Part shown: positions 17,114 to 25,764 of the stretch, piece after piece | How the letters are laid out: every line of letters starts with the position of its first letter | Numbering within the stretch: the stretch's first letter is position 1 | Source: an uncultured Alphaproteobacteria bacterium | GTDB lineage: Bacteria; Pseudomonadota; Alphaproteobacteria; RF32; CAG-239 | Assembly (NCBI GenBank): GCA_934273635.1 | Contig: CAKQSV010000013.1 | Span: 1-45,136 of the forward strand | DNA: 45,136 nt | Direction: 5' to 3' | Position numbers and translations under genes: made by a program | Notes under the pieces: generated by a model | Told to the model about the DNA's origin: nothing | Databases searched by the model: none | The model's input: only the letters and a program-made list of their open reading frames with translations

Positions 17114-17180
17114 TTAAGCATAATTTAAGATATTTTTTATAGAATAAATAATAAAAATATATTTCAAAGGACTGTAAATT

Positions 17181-17948
17181 ATGGAGAAAAGTACTGTAAT
17201 TGGTATGGCTGGCGGCTTGTTATCCGTTGGTGTCGGTATGTATTTGAAAGGTGCCGACCCGCATGCATTGATTAACCCCGCCGCCTTTTTAATCATCATT
17301 GCCGGCACTTCGGCCGCGGTCAGCAACGCAATGCCGACCTCACAGTTGAAGGCTTTTCCCAAATTGATAAAAAAAGTGTTCGGTGGTCAGCAGCTTATGC
17401 CCAAGCAAGATGTTGTAGATTTGTTTGTCGAGCTTGCAAAAACCGCCAAACGCGACGGCAATATGGCGATTGAGAAAAAGGCCAACGAAATCAGTGACCC
17501 GTTTTTGCGCTCAACCCTCACCATGGTTGCCGACGGTTTTAACGCCGATTTTATCGCCGAGGTGGTTGAAAGCGACATTAAAAATATGGAAACCCGTCAC
17601 CATGCCGGCTCTTTGATTTTCTCTCAGGGCGGTATGTATGCCCCGACATTGGGCGTGCTCGGAGCGGTTATCGGTTTGATTGCCGCATTAGGCAACCTGA
17701 CCGATATTGAAAAACTCGGACACTCTATTGCCGCGGCATTTATCGCCACCATGCTCGGTATTTTTACCGGTTATGTTATCTGCCACCCGTTTGCCACCAA
17801 GCTCAAACAGCTCTCCGAAGAAGAAGTCACCTTAAAGAAGATGATTCTTGAGGGTGCTTTGGCTTTGCAGAGCGGCGCCTCTTCGATGGCGATTGAAGCC
17901 AGATTGCAAGCCTTCATCCCGCAGTCACAACGCAAGAGTAAGGATTAA
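17181..17948 (+). CDS. motA: Flagellar stator protein MotA
   Basis: MotA is the ion-channel/torque subunit that surrounds MotB in the inner membrane and pushes on the flagellar rotor. At 255 residues it has the four-helix MotA plan: two N-terminal helices (GMAGGLLSVGVGMYL; NPAAFLIIIAGTSAAV), a cytoplasmic loop containing the rotor-contact block AKRDGNMAIE (~90), and two C-terminal helices (YAPTLGVLGAVIGLIAAL; AAAFIATMLGIFTGYVI) with the conserved prolines. It is shorter than most alphaproteobacterial MotA proteins (~285-295) and looks more like the compact MotA/MotP form common in Firmicutes. AAAGGA precedes the ATG, and motB follows after two bases. Confidence 0.92.
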   Translation: MEKSTVIGMAGGLLSVGVGMYLKGADPHALINPAAFLIIIAGTSAAVSNAMPTSQLKAFPKLIKKVFGGQQLMPKQDVVDLFVELAKTAKRDGNMAIEKKANEISDPFLRSTLTMVADGFNADFIAEVVESDIKNMETRHHAGSLIFSQGGMYAPTLGVLGAVIGLIAALGNLTDIEKLGHSIAAAFIATMLGIFTGYVICHPFATKLKQLSEEEVTLKKMILEGALALQSGASSMAIEARLQAFIPQSQRKSKD

Positions 17949-17950
17949 TC

Positions 17951-18613
17951 ATGGCCAGAAAAAAGCAACCGGAAGTTCCTCACGACGATCACCCCGATGA
18001 AACGTGGTTGGTGCCTTATTCAGACCTTTTGTGCCTGTTGTTAGCCTTGTTTATCGTGCTGTTTTCGTCTTCAAATCTGGATAAGAACAAAGCCGCGCAG
18101 ATGGAATATTCTTTGGCCGCCGCGTTTAACGCGATTCCGACCGAACAACAAAACGGTACGGTTCTAAACTTTATGGACGACGCCGAAAAAATGGATTTAG
18201 GCACCGACATCGGTATCGGCTCTGACGGTAAAGGCGCTGTTCTTGACATCAACAGCCTGATTTTGTTTGACGGCAACTCTATCAAAATCAAAGAAGAGGC
18301 CAAACCGGCATTGGATAAAATCGCTGTATTGTTGGCTGACAACAAATATAAAAGGTTTCAAATTATAGTTGAGGGTCATACCGACGACGTTCCGTTCCGC
18401 TCGGCAGAGTTTCCCTCTAACTGGGAGCTTTCTTCCGCCCGCGCGGGTGCCATTGTCCGTTACTTCATCCAAAAAGGTTTGGTTCCGTCTCGTTTTCAGG
18501 CGGTCGGTATGGCAGGCATTTCGCCCAAATACCCCAATCTCAACCACTTTGGCGAGCCCATCCCCGAAAACCGGATTCGCAACCGCCGCGTGGTTATTCA
18601 TGTTGAAATATAA
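17951..18613 (+). CDS. motB: Flagellar stator protein MotB
   Basis: MotB anchors the stator to peptidoglycan and supplies the ion-carrying aspartate. Residues ~19-42 form the single helix with the PYSDLLCLLLALFIVLF motif; Asp25 is the ion-binding residue. An OmpA-like peptidoglycan-binding domain follows, with VEGHTDDVPF and NWELSSARAGAIVRYF, ending NRIRNRRVVIHVEI. At 220 residues it is compact. It is coupled to motA (two-base gap). No other flagellar genes are in the window, so the remainder of the flagellum must be elsewhere if the cell is motile. Confidence 0.93.
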   Translation: MARKKQPEVPHDDHPDETWLVPYSDLLCLLLALFIVLFSSSNLDKNKAAQMEYSLAAAFNAIPTEQQNGTVLNFMDDAEKMDLGTDIGIGSDGKGAVLDINSLILFDGNSIKIKEEAKPALDKIAVLLADNKYKRFQIIVEGHTDDVPFRSAEFPSNWELSSARAGAIVRYFIQKGLVPSRFQAVGMAGISPKYPNLNHFGEPIPENRIRNRRVVIHVEI

Positions 18614-18636
18614 TCTTAATCGTAAAGTAAAAACTC

Positions 18637-19602
18637 ATGGAAAATATTCTTAACTTAATATCTCACCATGCTGTTTTACCCACATCTTGGATGTGGGTAA
18701 TTTTTGGCATTTTAGTCTTCACACTGCTCTATCTCGACCTGTTTGTGTTTCACCGCCATTGCGAAGAACCAAACTTCAAAAGCACCTTAAACCAGTGTAT
18801 TTTTTACGTCGTCGTCGCCCTCATCTTTGGCGCGTTTGTCATCTATGAAGAAGGCTTAGACAAAGGTATGCTGTTTTATACCGGCTTTATGGTTGAAAAA
18901 AGCCTCTCGCTTGACAATATCTTTGTCATCTCGGTTGTTTTTTCAAGCATTGGTATTCCTCGCAAATATCAGCACCGCGTGCTGTTTTGGGGCATTTTGG
19001 GCGCGCTGATTTTGCGTGCGATTCTGATTATTTTGGGCGAAACATTGGTCTCTAACTTCCACTGGATTCTTTATGTCTTCTCCGCGTTTCTTATCTATAC
19101 CGGTATTAAAATGGTGGTTGAGAAAGACGACACGGACAATGATTTCTCCAACAGCAAACTGTTTCGCTTTGTGAACAAATATTTTCATGTCACCCCAAAG
19201 ATTGAGGGCGAACATTTCTTTGTAAAACACGATGGCAAACACTATATCACCCCGCTGTTTTTCGCTCTGATTATCATTGAGCTTATGGATGTGATTTTCG
19301 CGCTTGACAGCATCCCCGCCATTTTCCTCATCACGCAGGACGTGTTTATCATCTACACCAGTAATATTTTTGCCATTTTGGGCTTACGAGCCTTATACTT
19401 TTTACTGGCAGAAGCGGTACACCGTTTTTCATATCTCAAATACGCGCTTTCAATCATCCTAATCTTTATTGGTAGCAAAATTTTTATGCCGCACCTGATT
19501 GGGGTTGAAATATCATCAACCGTGTCATTACTCATCACCTTGAGTTTGATATTGGGTGGCATTATCGCCTCACTGGTAAAGACCCGAAAGATAAGCGCAT
19601 AA
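18637..19602 (+). CDS. TerC/Alx-family membrane protein
   Basis: A 321-residue protein with about nine membrane helices. TerC signatures are clear: MVEKSLSLDNIFV (~86-98) and IIELMDVIFALDSIPAIF (~211-228), two acidic, Asp-containing repeats that suggest an internal duplication and metal-ion handling. Relatives such as E. coli Alx and B. subtilis MeeF/MeeY are linked to manganese export. It begins 23 bases after motB, which leaves no space for the yybP-ykoY manganese riboswitch seen upstream of some relatives. A strong terminator follows. Confidence 0.88.
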   Translation: MENILNLISHHAVLPTSWMWVIFGILVFTLLYLDLFVFHRHCEEPNFKSTLNQCIFYVVVALIFGAFVIYEEGLDKGMLFYTGFMVEKSLSLDNIFVISVVFSSIGIPRKYQHRVLFWGILGALILRAILIILGETLVSNFHWILYVFSAFLIYTGIKMVVEKDDTDNDFSNSKLFRFVNKYFHVTPKIEGEHFFVKHDGKHYITPLFFALIIIELMDVIFALDSIPAIFLITQDVFIIYTSNIFAILGLRALYFLLAEAVHRFSYLKYALSIILIFIGSKIFMPHLIGVEISSTVSLLITLSLILGGIIASLVKTRKISA

Positions 19603-19610
19603 CCGGAAAG

Positions 19611-19645
19611 AAAAAAAACTCTGCCAAACGGCAGAGTTTTTTTTT
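19611..19645. terminator. Bidirectional terminator between terC and the rhamnose operon
   Basis: A 15-bp stem (19611-19625 with 19630-19644) around AAAC, with long A and T tracts, ends terC on the plus strand and rfbB, the last gene of the rhamnose operon, on the minus strand. Confidence 0.9.
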
Positions 19646-19662
19646 GCAACAAAATTTGAAAA

Positions 19663-20667
19663 CTATTTCAAATACCAGTCAACTGTTTTAACAATACCTG
19701 TATCAAAGTTTTCATCGGCTTTCCAACCCAACTGAGTGGTCAGCTTGGTGGCGTCAATCGCATAGCGGCGGTCGTGTCCCGGACGATCGGCAACAAACAC
19801 CACCAAATCTTTATAAGACTTGCCGTTGGCGCGCGGCTGACGCTTATCCAAAATATTGCAAATAGCCTCCACAATCTGCAGGTTATTACGCTCGTTGTGT
19901 CCGCCGATATTATAGGTTTCGCCGGCTTTACCGGTGTGGAAAATAAGGTCAATCGCCTTGCAGTGATCCAACACATATAACCAGTCGCGCACGTTTTTAC
20001 CATCGCCGTAAATCGGAATATTCTTCTCGCTCAAGGCATTAGAAATAATCTTCGGGATTAACTTTTCAGGGTGCTGCTTCGGACCATAGTTGTTTGAGCA
20101 GTTAGAAACAGTGATATTCATACCATAAGTATGGAAATATGCGCGGGCAATCATATCCGAACTTGCCTTAGAGGCAGAATACGGCGAGCTCGGCATATAA
20201 GGCGTTGTCTCCGTAAAGAAACCGGTATCACCCAACGCGCCATAAACCTCATCGGTTGAAATATGGTGGAAACGAGCGTTCTCATATCCTGCTTTTACCT
20301 TGTTAGGCGCTTCCATCCAGTAGTTGCGCGCCACATCCAACAGCGTGAACGTGCCCAAAACGTTGGTCTCAATAAAAGCCTTCGGTCCTGTAATTGAGTT
20401 GTCGACATGACTTTCGGCGGCAAAGTGAACCACACCGCGAATATCGTTTTCGGCAAACAATTTTTCAATCAGCGCGCGGTCACAAATATCCCCCTGCACA
20501 AACTGATAATTAGGCTTACCCTCGCACTCAGACACATTGTCCAAGTTTCCGGCATAAGTCAACTTATCCAAATTAATAATCTTGTAGTCAGGATATTTGT
20601 TCACAAAATAAGGAACAAAGTTTGCTCCGATAAATCCGGCACCGCCGGTAACCAAGATAGATTTCAT
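19663..20667 (-). CDS. rfbB: dTDP-glucose 4,6-dehydratase
   Basis: This is the second step of dTDP-L-rhamnose synthesis, converting dTDP-glucose to the 4-keto-6-deoxy sugar. It is an extended SDR enzyme of 334 residues with NAD-binding GGAGFIG (8-14), the family's catalytic STDEVYG (Asp/Glu at 139-140), and YSASK with Tyr163 and Lys167, then NNYGPKQHPEKLIP. It is the last gene of the operon: its ATG follows the stop of the upstream acetyltransferase without any gap. It is separated from rfbA, rfbC and rfbD by the acetyltransferase genes. Confidence 0.95.
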   Translation of the reverse strand: MKSILVTGGAGFIGANFVPYFVNKYPDYKIINLDKLTYAGNLDNVSECEGKPNYQFVQGDICDRALIEKLFAENDIRGVVHFAAESHVDNSITGPKAFIETNVLGTFTLLDVARNYWMEAPNKVKAGYENARFHHISTDEVYGALGDTGFFTETTPYMPSSPYSASKASSDMIARAYFHTYGMNITVSNCSNNYGPKQHPEKLIPKIISNALSEKNIPIYGDGKNVRDWLYVLDHCKAIDLIFHTGKAGETYNIGGHNERNNLQIVEAICNILDKRQPRANGKSYKDLVVFVADRPGHDRRYAIDATKLTTQLGWKADENFDTGIVKTVDWYLK

Positions 20668-21801
20668 TTACTTGTCTCCGTAGATATCATTATATTTCAA
20701 AAACCGGTCGAAATATCGTTCGCCCAACTCGTCAATAACCAAATCGGGCTTATAAGTTTCAACCAATTTTTGCAACCCTTCCTTAGTGTTCCACTTAATG
20801 TGGGCGAAAACACCAAAGGCAAAGTCTTTCTCTATATACCGCATTAAAGCAATTCCTTGCGAGTCACGCAACATCAACACGCGTTTTTGCACAGGCGCGG
20901 TCTTATTTTCCCAAACCTGAAAGAAACCATGATCTTCATTAACCAAGTTTTGCGGCACAATATCCTCTTTATACTTCACCTGATAGTCAATATCTTTATC
21001 ACCGGCATAAGATAAATCGGTTTTAGAGACCATAGCGTTCTCGACCATATTATCGGAATACGCCGGCGCCTTCACGTTATACCCAAACTTTTGCAACGTC
21101 TGCGCCAGTTGGATATAAGCCACATAAGCGCCGATATTATTCCAGTGCGTGTCTTTTTGAAAATAGAGCGGATATTGCGTATGCGGCTTAGCAGCCTTAA
21201 GCGAGTCGCTTAAGTTTAAAATTGCCACGTCGGAATTTTCCTGCGCATATAAAATTGCCCTGTCGTTGCGGGACAAATCCGACACCCTCGCCCGTTGCAT
21301 CCGCTCCGGCATATATTCCGAATACAGTGATTCTTTGTTCGGTGTCACCACAATCATATAATCAATGCCTTTTTTGGCATAAAAATCACGCGCGGCTTTC
21401 ATCCCTGAGGTCATCTGGTCCAACTCTTGCGGGGTGTAGACAATCTCACCGTAATAATCAATCAAAGTGTAGCCGTCCGGAACTTTGGCGGAATCATAAA
21501 ACATCCAACCGTTCAAACCATTGATAATATAACCGCTGTCCATCCCCAAACGCAGCTTGATTTTAGAAAACTTCTTCACCAGCTTTTTGCGACCGGAAAA
21601 AGTCTCATTAAAATATTGCTCATACTGCCGCGGAAAATCGGCGCTGAACTTTGTTGGCTTTTTAGCCAACGGACGATTGTCGAGCAAAAACGTGTTCGAG
21701 ACAAAACAGTTGATAACAAAACCGCCCAACACCAAAGCCAACAGCAACATAGCAGGCGTTGACAAATAAATCTTTTCTGCGAGTTTAACAATCTTTTTCA
21801 T
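20668..21801 (-). CDS. AlgJ/AlgX-like SGNH O-acetyltransferase, copy 1
   Basis: A 377-residue protein with one N-terminal membrane anchor (~14-34, PAMLLLALVLGGFVI), leaving the remainder in the periplasm. The AlgX/AlgJ (SGNH/DHHW) catalytic set is present: Asp217-Thr-His219-Trp220 in FQKDTHWNNIGAY and Ser314 in the block LMLRDSQG. Copy 2 has the more usual GDS at that place. Proteins of this type take acetyl groups from a partner MBOAT protein and place them on a polysaccharide. The stop is three bases from the MBOAT gene upstream and touches the rfbB start downstream. Confidence 0.85.
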   Translation of the reverse strand: MKKIVKLAEKIYLSTPAMLLLALVLGGFVINCFVSNTFLLDNRPLAKKPTKFSADFPRQYEQYFNETFSGRKKLVKKFSKIKLRLGMDSGYIINGLNGWMFYDSAKVPDGYTLIDYYGEIVYTPQELDQMTSGMKAARDFYAKKGIDYMIVVTPNKESLYSEYMPERMQRARVSDLSRNDRAILYAQENSDVAILNLSDSLKAAKPHTQYPLYFQKDTHWNNIGAYVAYIQLAQTLQKFGYNVKAPAYSDNMVENAMVSKTDLSYAGDKDIDYQVKYKEDIVPQNLVNEDHGFFQVWENKTAPVQKRVLMLRDSQGIALMRYIEKDFAFGVFAHIKWNTKEGLQKLVETYKPDLVIDELGERYFDRFLKYNDIYGDK

Positions 21802-21804
21802 CTT

Positions 21805-23199
21805 CTAGAACCTAAAATAAATAAACGGATTATATGTGTTGCTTGCCAGCATTAACAGGCTGAAATAAGCCGCCACCCAACAAAACGCCGGCGTGCCGTA
21901 CTTCACCAAAGTCTCGCGCCATACTGTCTTCAAAGGCAACTGCTTAAACAACAGCTCGCCCATACCGCAGCACAAAAAGCCGATAACCACCATAATCACA
22001 TATTCCTTAGACAACAGCGTCGTCGGCACATCAATGCGGTAACCGTCAACCAAACGAGTGAAAAACTGTCCGGCATGAGTCAAAGTCTCGGTTCTGAACA
22101 ACACCAAACCTGCCCAAAACACCACCGTCACATAGCAAATCTGCAACGGCAACCAACGCAACATCTTTTTAATCGGGATAATTTTTTCCAAAATAATGAA
22201 CACACCGTTCCACACGCCCCACAACACAAAGTTCCAACTGGCGCCATGCCACAATCCGGTCAAAAAGAACACTATCATCAGGTTGCGATAGGTTTTGAGC
22301 GTGCCGCCGCGGCTACCCCCGAGCGGAATATAAACATATTCCTTAAACCACGTTGCCAACGAGATATGCCACCGCCGCCACAAATCCTGAATTGAATCGG
22401 AAATATACGGATGATTAAAGTTCTCGTTAATCTGAAAACCGAACATTTTGCCCAGACCGATAGCCATATCCGAATAGCCCGAAAAATCAAAATAAATCTG
22501 AAAATAATAGGCAATCAATCCAATCCAAGCATCCGGCGTAGACATATCCGCCATATTCAGCCCAAACACCTCATCGGCAGTCACCGCCAACGTATTGGCA
22601 ATAATCACCTTTTTGCCCAAACCGATTAAAAAGCGCACCGCCCCTTCGTTAAACTTAGCCCAACTAACCGTGCGGTTGTCAATTTGCGCCGCAATGTCAT
22701 AATACTTCAAAATCGGACCGGCGATAAGTTGCGGGAAAAACGAGATAAACAAGCCCATTTTAATAATATTCTTCTGCGGCTTGCAAACCCCGCGATAAAT
22801 ATCCACCAAATACGAGATAGATTGAAACGTGTAAAACGAAATACCGATAGGCAAAGACAAAGGCTTAATCGCAATTTCTGTCCCCAACAACGCGTTAATG
22901 TTTTCAATCACAAAACCGGTGTATTTGAACACGCCCAAAAAGCTGAGGTTGATGATAACACCAATCACCAGCGCCGTTTTATTTTTAGCCTTACCCACAG
23001 GCGCCACCAACTGCCCGCAAACATAGTTGATGAGGATTGAAATCACCATCACCGACAAATAAATCGGCTCCCCCCACGCATAGAAGAACAGGCTCGCCAC
23101 CAACAGCAACACATTGCGATATACCGGCTTAGCCACATAATACAAAATCAGCACAATCGGCAAAAACAGCCACAAAAACACCAATGAACTAAAAACCAT
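21805..23199 (-). CDS. MBOAT-family O-acyltransferase (AlgI-like), copy 1
   Basis: A 464-residue, multi-helix inner-membrane protein that passes acetyl groups across the membrane for polysaccharide acetylation (as AlgI does for alginate). The MBOAT signature WRRWHIS (His278) and the second active-site histidine in GLWHGASWNF (His318) are present, with the family's FDFSGYSDMAIG block. It pairs with the AlgJ-like gene three bases downstream. It is a paralogue of the gene at 24370-25764: identical in length, identical over residues 116-176, and diverged at the C-terminal third. Confidence 0.9.
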   Translation of the reverse strand: MVFSSLVFLWLFLPIVLILYYVAKPVYRNVLLLVASLFFYAWGEPIYLSVMVISILINYVCGQLVAPVGKAKNKTALVIGVIINLSFLGVFKYTGFVIENINALLGTEIAIKPLSLPIGISFYTFQSISYLVDIYRGVCKPQKNIIKMGLFISFFPQLIAGPILKYYDIAAQIDNRTVSWAKFNEGAVRFLIGLGKKVIIANTLAVTADEVFGLNMADMSTPDAWIGLIAYYFQIYFDFSGYSDMAIGLGKMFGFQINENFNHPYISDSIQDLWRRWHISLATWFKEYVYIPLGGSRGGTLKTYRNLMIVFFLTGLWHGASWNFVLWGVWNGVFIILEKIIPIKKMLRWLPLQICYVTVVFWAGLVLFRTETLTHAGQFFTRLVDGYRIDVPTTLLSKEYVIMVVIGFLCCGMGELLFKQLPLKTVWRETLVKYGTPAFCWVAAYFSLLMLASNTYNPFIYFRF

Positions 23200-23226
23200 T
23201 ATTCCTCTCTTCTTTGTCGCTCAACA

Positions 23227-24366
23227 TTAATCCTGACGATACAACTTTCCGGCATTAACCAACAGCCTGAAATACCGTTCGACTATTTCCTTAACCACCA
23301 CATCGGGCTTGTAGGTTGTCATCACGTCTTCATAAAACTTAAGGTCTTTCAGCCCGTTCGGGACGTTTACCACCCGTTTGTAATTTTTGGCCAGATACGG
23401 CAACAGTGCCTCGGCAAACGAATCCCCGCTCAGCAAAATCACTTTGTCCGAAACCGGATTTTTGTTGTCATAAACAATAATTTTACCGGCTTTTACAACG
23501 GTCTTCTCAAAGCTCTTGCCATCCAAATACTTCACGGCATAGCTCATATCCTTATCCGTCGGGTGCATATCCTGCCCCACCAAACCGGCAGAACTAATCA
23601 TCTCGCTCGTCAGCGGTTGCAAAACGCCGCCTGCCCCCAGTCGTTGCAAATCCTGCATCAGAGCATAAAAACCTTCATACGCGCCAAGACTGTTCCAGTG
23701 CGTATCTTTTTTATAATACAAACGGTACGGCACTTTGTTTTTAGCCTGCAACAGCACCGGCTTAAGGTTCAAAATTCTGATACCGTTCGCATTGGCATAA
23801 TCCGCGCCGGCATCACTCAAAGAATAATCCGAAACCCGCATTTTCTGCATCCGCTCAGGCATAAATTCAGAATACACATTTTCTTTATTCGGCGCCACCA
23901 CAATCATATACTGCGCGCCGTAACGTTCAAAAAACGCCTTTTCAAGCTTTAATCCCGCCACCATTTGTTGCGATTCGCTCTCGTCAAACTTTACCGTTGC
24001 ATAATAGTCGAGCATAGAGTTGGCGTTGTTGACCTTCGCCGAGTCATAAAACATCCACCCGTGCTGACCGTAAAAATATTGCCCTGTGTCAATCTTCAAC
24101 CGTTGCTTAAGTTTAACATATTTCACAATCAGTTTTTTGCGACCGGCGAACGTGTCGTTGTAATAGTCGGTAAAATTCTGCGAAAAATGCGTGCCGAAAT
24201 CAGTCGGCTTGGTTTTCAACGGCCGATTATCCAACAACTCGGTATTACTGCTCACCAAATTGAGCACAAACGGATAAAAAACCCAAAACAGCAACACAGC
24301 CATCGGCAGATAACAATATATCTTCCGGCAACATCCCCAACAAGCGCAGACTTTTTGTTTTATCAT
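23227..24366 (-). CDS. AlgJ/AlgX-like SGNH O-acetyltransferase, copy 2
   Basis: A 379-residue paralogue of copy 1 with the same order: a Cys-rich cytoplasmic start (CACWGCCRK), one membrane anchor (~20-38), a RPLKTKPTDFG segment, catalytic Asp221-Thr-His223-Trp224, and GDS at 314-316 (Ser316). The GDS form matches standard AlgJ/AlgX better than the RDS in copy 1. It lies three bases after its MBOAT partner and 27 bases before the second MBOAT gene. The substrate is unknown; a rhamnose-containing polysaccharide is inferred from the operon. Confidence 0.85.
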   Translation of the reverse strand: MIKQKVCACWGCCRKIYCYLPMAVLLFWVFYPFVLNLVSSNTELLDNRPLKTKPTDFGTHFSQNFTDYYNDTFAGRKKLIVKYVKLKQRLKIDTGQYFYGQHGWMFYDSAKVNNANSMLDYYATVKFDESESQQMVAGLKLEKAFFERYGAQYMIVVAPNKENVYSEFMPERMQKMRVSDYSLSDAGADYANANGIRILNLKPVLLQAKNKVPYRLYYKKDTHWNSLGAYEGFYALMQDLQRLGAGGVLQPLTSEMISSAGLVGQDMHPTDKDMSYAVKYLDGKSFEKTVVKAGKIIVYDNKNPVSDKVILLSGDSFAEALLPYLAKNYKRVVNVPNGLKDLKFYEDVMTTYKPDVVVKEIVERYFRLLVNAGKLYRQD

Positions 24367-24369
24367 ATT

Positions 24370-25764
24370 CTAAAACCTAAAATAAATAAAAGGATTATAA
24401 GTGTTGCTCGCCAGCATTAACATACTCAGATATGCCACCGCCGCACAAAACGCCGGACGAACGGTGCATACCAAACCGCCCCGGATACCATCAGCCACCG
24501 GCAACCTGCGAAACAAAGCGTTCATCACCCCGCAACACAACACCGCCAACACCAACACAATCTCAAATTCTTTAGACCACAGCGTTGTCTGCACCTCGGT
24601 GTGATAAGGCACAAACATCCGGTGCAAATAGGTCACAGCCCCACTCAAGGTCTCGGCTCTGAAGAACACCCAACCGCAAATCACCACCAACATGGTGTAA
24701 GCGCTCTGCACCAAACGCCACCGCAAAAACCTCTCAATCGGCAACATCCGCTCCAAGACAATAAACAGCCCGTGCCACAAGCCCCAAACCACAAAATTCC
24801 AACTGGCGCCGTGCCACAAACCCGTCATAAAAAACACAATCATCAAGTTGCGATAGGTTTTGAGCGTTCCCTCGCGATTCCCCCCGAGCGGAATATACAA
24901 ATATTCCTTAAACCAGCTTGAGAGCGAAATATGCCACCGCCGCCAAAAGTCCTTAATGGACGAGGCAATGTATGGATAATTAAAGTTCTCGTTAATCTGA
25001 AAGCCAAACATTTTGCCCAAACCGATAGCCATATCCGAATAGCCCGAAAAATCAAAATAAATTTGAAACGTATAAGCGATAATGCCCATCCAAGCCTCTT
25101 GCGTGGACATATCCGCCATATTCAGTCCGAACACTTCGTCGGCGGTCTTCGCCATAATATTGGCAATCACCACCTTTTTAGCCAAACCGATTAAAAAGCG
25201 GCTTGCCCCTTCGTTAAACTTGGCTTTAGTCACCTCACGATTGTCAATCTGTGCGGCAATGTCATAATATTTCAAAATCGGACCGGCAATAAGTTGCGGA
25301 AAGAACGAGATAAACAATCCCATTTTAATAATATTTTTCTGTGGCTTACACACGCCGCGGTATATATCAACCAAATAAGAGATAGACTGAAACGTATAAA
25401 ACGAAATACCGATTGGCAGCGCCAAAGGCTTAATCGCAATCTGCGTTCCCAACAAGGCGTTAATATTCTCAATAGCGAAACCCGAATATTTAAACACCCC
25501 GAGCAACCCCAGATTGATAACGATTCCCGCCACCAACGCCACTTTATTTTTGCCCTCGCCTTTTGCAGCTATTTTCAAACCGCAAACATAGTTAATAAGG
25601 ATTGAGACCACCATCACCGACAAATAAACCGGCTCACCCCACGCATAAAAGAACAAACTTGCCGCCAACAGCAACAAATTGCGATACTTTTCCTGCGCCA
25701 GAAAATACAATCCCAATACAACCGGTAAAAACAGCCACAAAAAGACCAGAGAGCTAAAAACCAT
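24370..25764 (-). CDS. MBOAT-family O-acyltransferase (AlgI-like), copy 2
   Basis: A second 464-residue AlgI-like membrane protein, with WRRWHIS and GLWHGASWNF intact. Its ATG lies inside the last codons of rfbD (11-base overlap), so translation is coupled to rhamnose synthesis. The C-terminal ~120 residues differ strongly from copy 1 while both end in the identical LMLASNTYNPFIYFRF, which suggests selection for different partners or substrates rather than decay. Confidence 0.9.
   Translation of the reverse strand: MVFSSLVFLWLFLPVVLGLYFLAQEKYRNLLLLAASLFFYAWGEPVYLSVMVVSILINYVCGLKIAAKGEGKNKVALVAGIVINLGLLGVFKYSGFAIENINALLGTQIAIKPLALPIGISFYTFQSISYLVDIYRGVCKPQKNIIKMGLFISFFPQLIAGPILKYYDIAAQIDNREVTKAKFNEGASRFLIGLAKKVVIANIMAKTADEVFGLNMADMSTQEAWMGIIAYTFQIYFDFSGYSDMAIGLGKMFGFQINENFNYPYIASSIKDFWRRWHISLSSWFKEYLYIPLGGNREGTLKTYRNLMIVFFMTGLWHGASWNFVVWGLWHGLFIVLERMLPIERFLRWRLVQSAYTMLVVICGWVFFRAETLSGAVTYLHRMFVPYHTEVQTTLWSKEFEIVLVLAVLCCGVMNALFRRLPVADGIRGGLVCTVRPAFCAAVAYLSMLMLASNTYNPFIYFRF

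Noticed and set aside
18614..18636. Manganese (yybP-ykoY) riboswitch upstream of the TerC-family gene
   Set aside because: Only 23 bases separate motB from this gene, too short for the riboswitch.
21805..25764. Recent gene conversion between the two MBOAT genes
   Set aside because: The identical protein block differs at many synonymous sites, so shared constraint explains it better.
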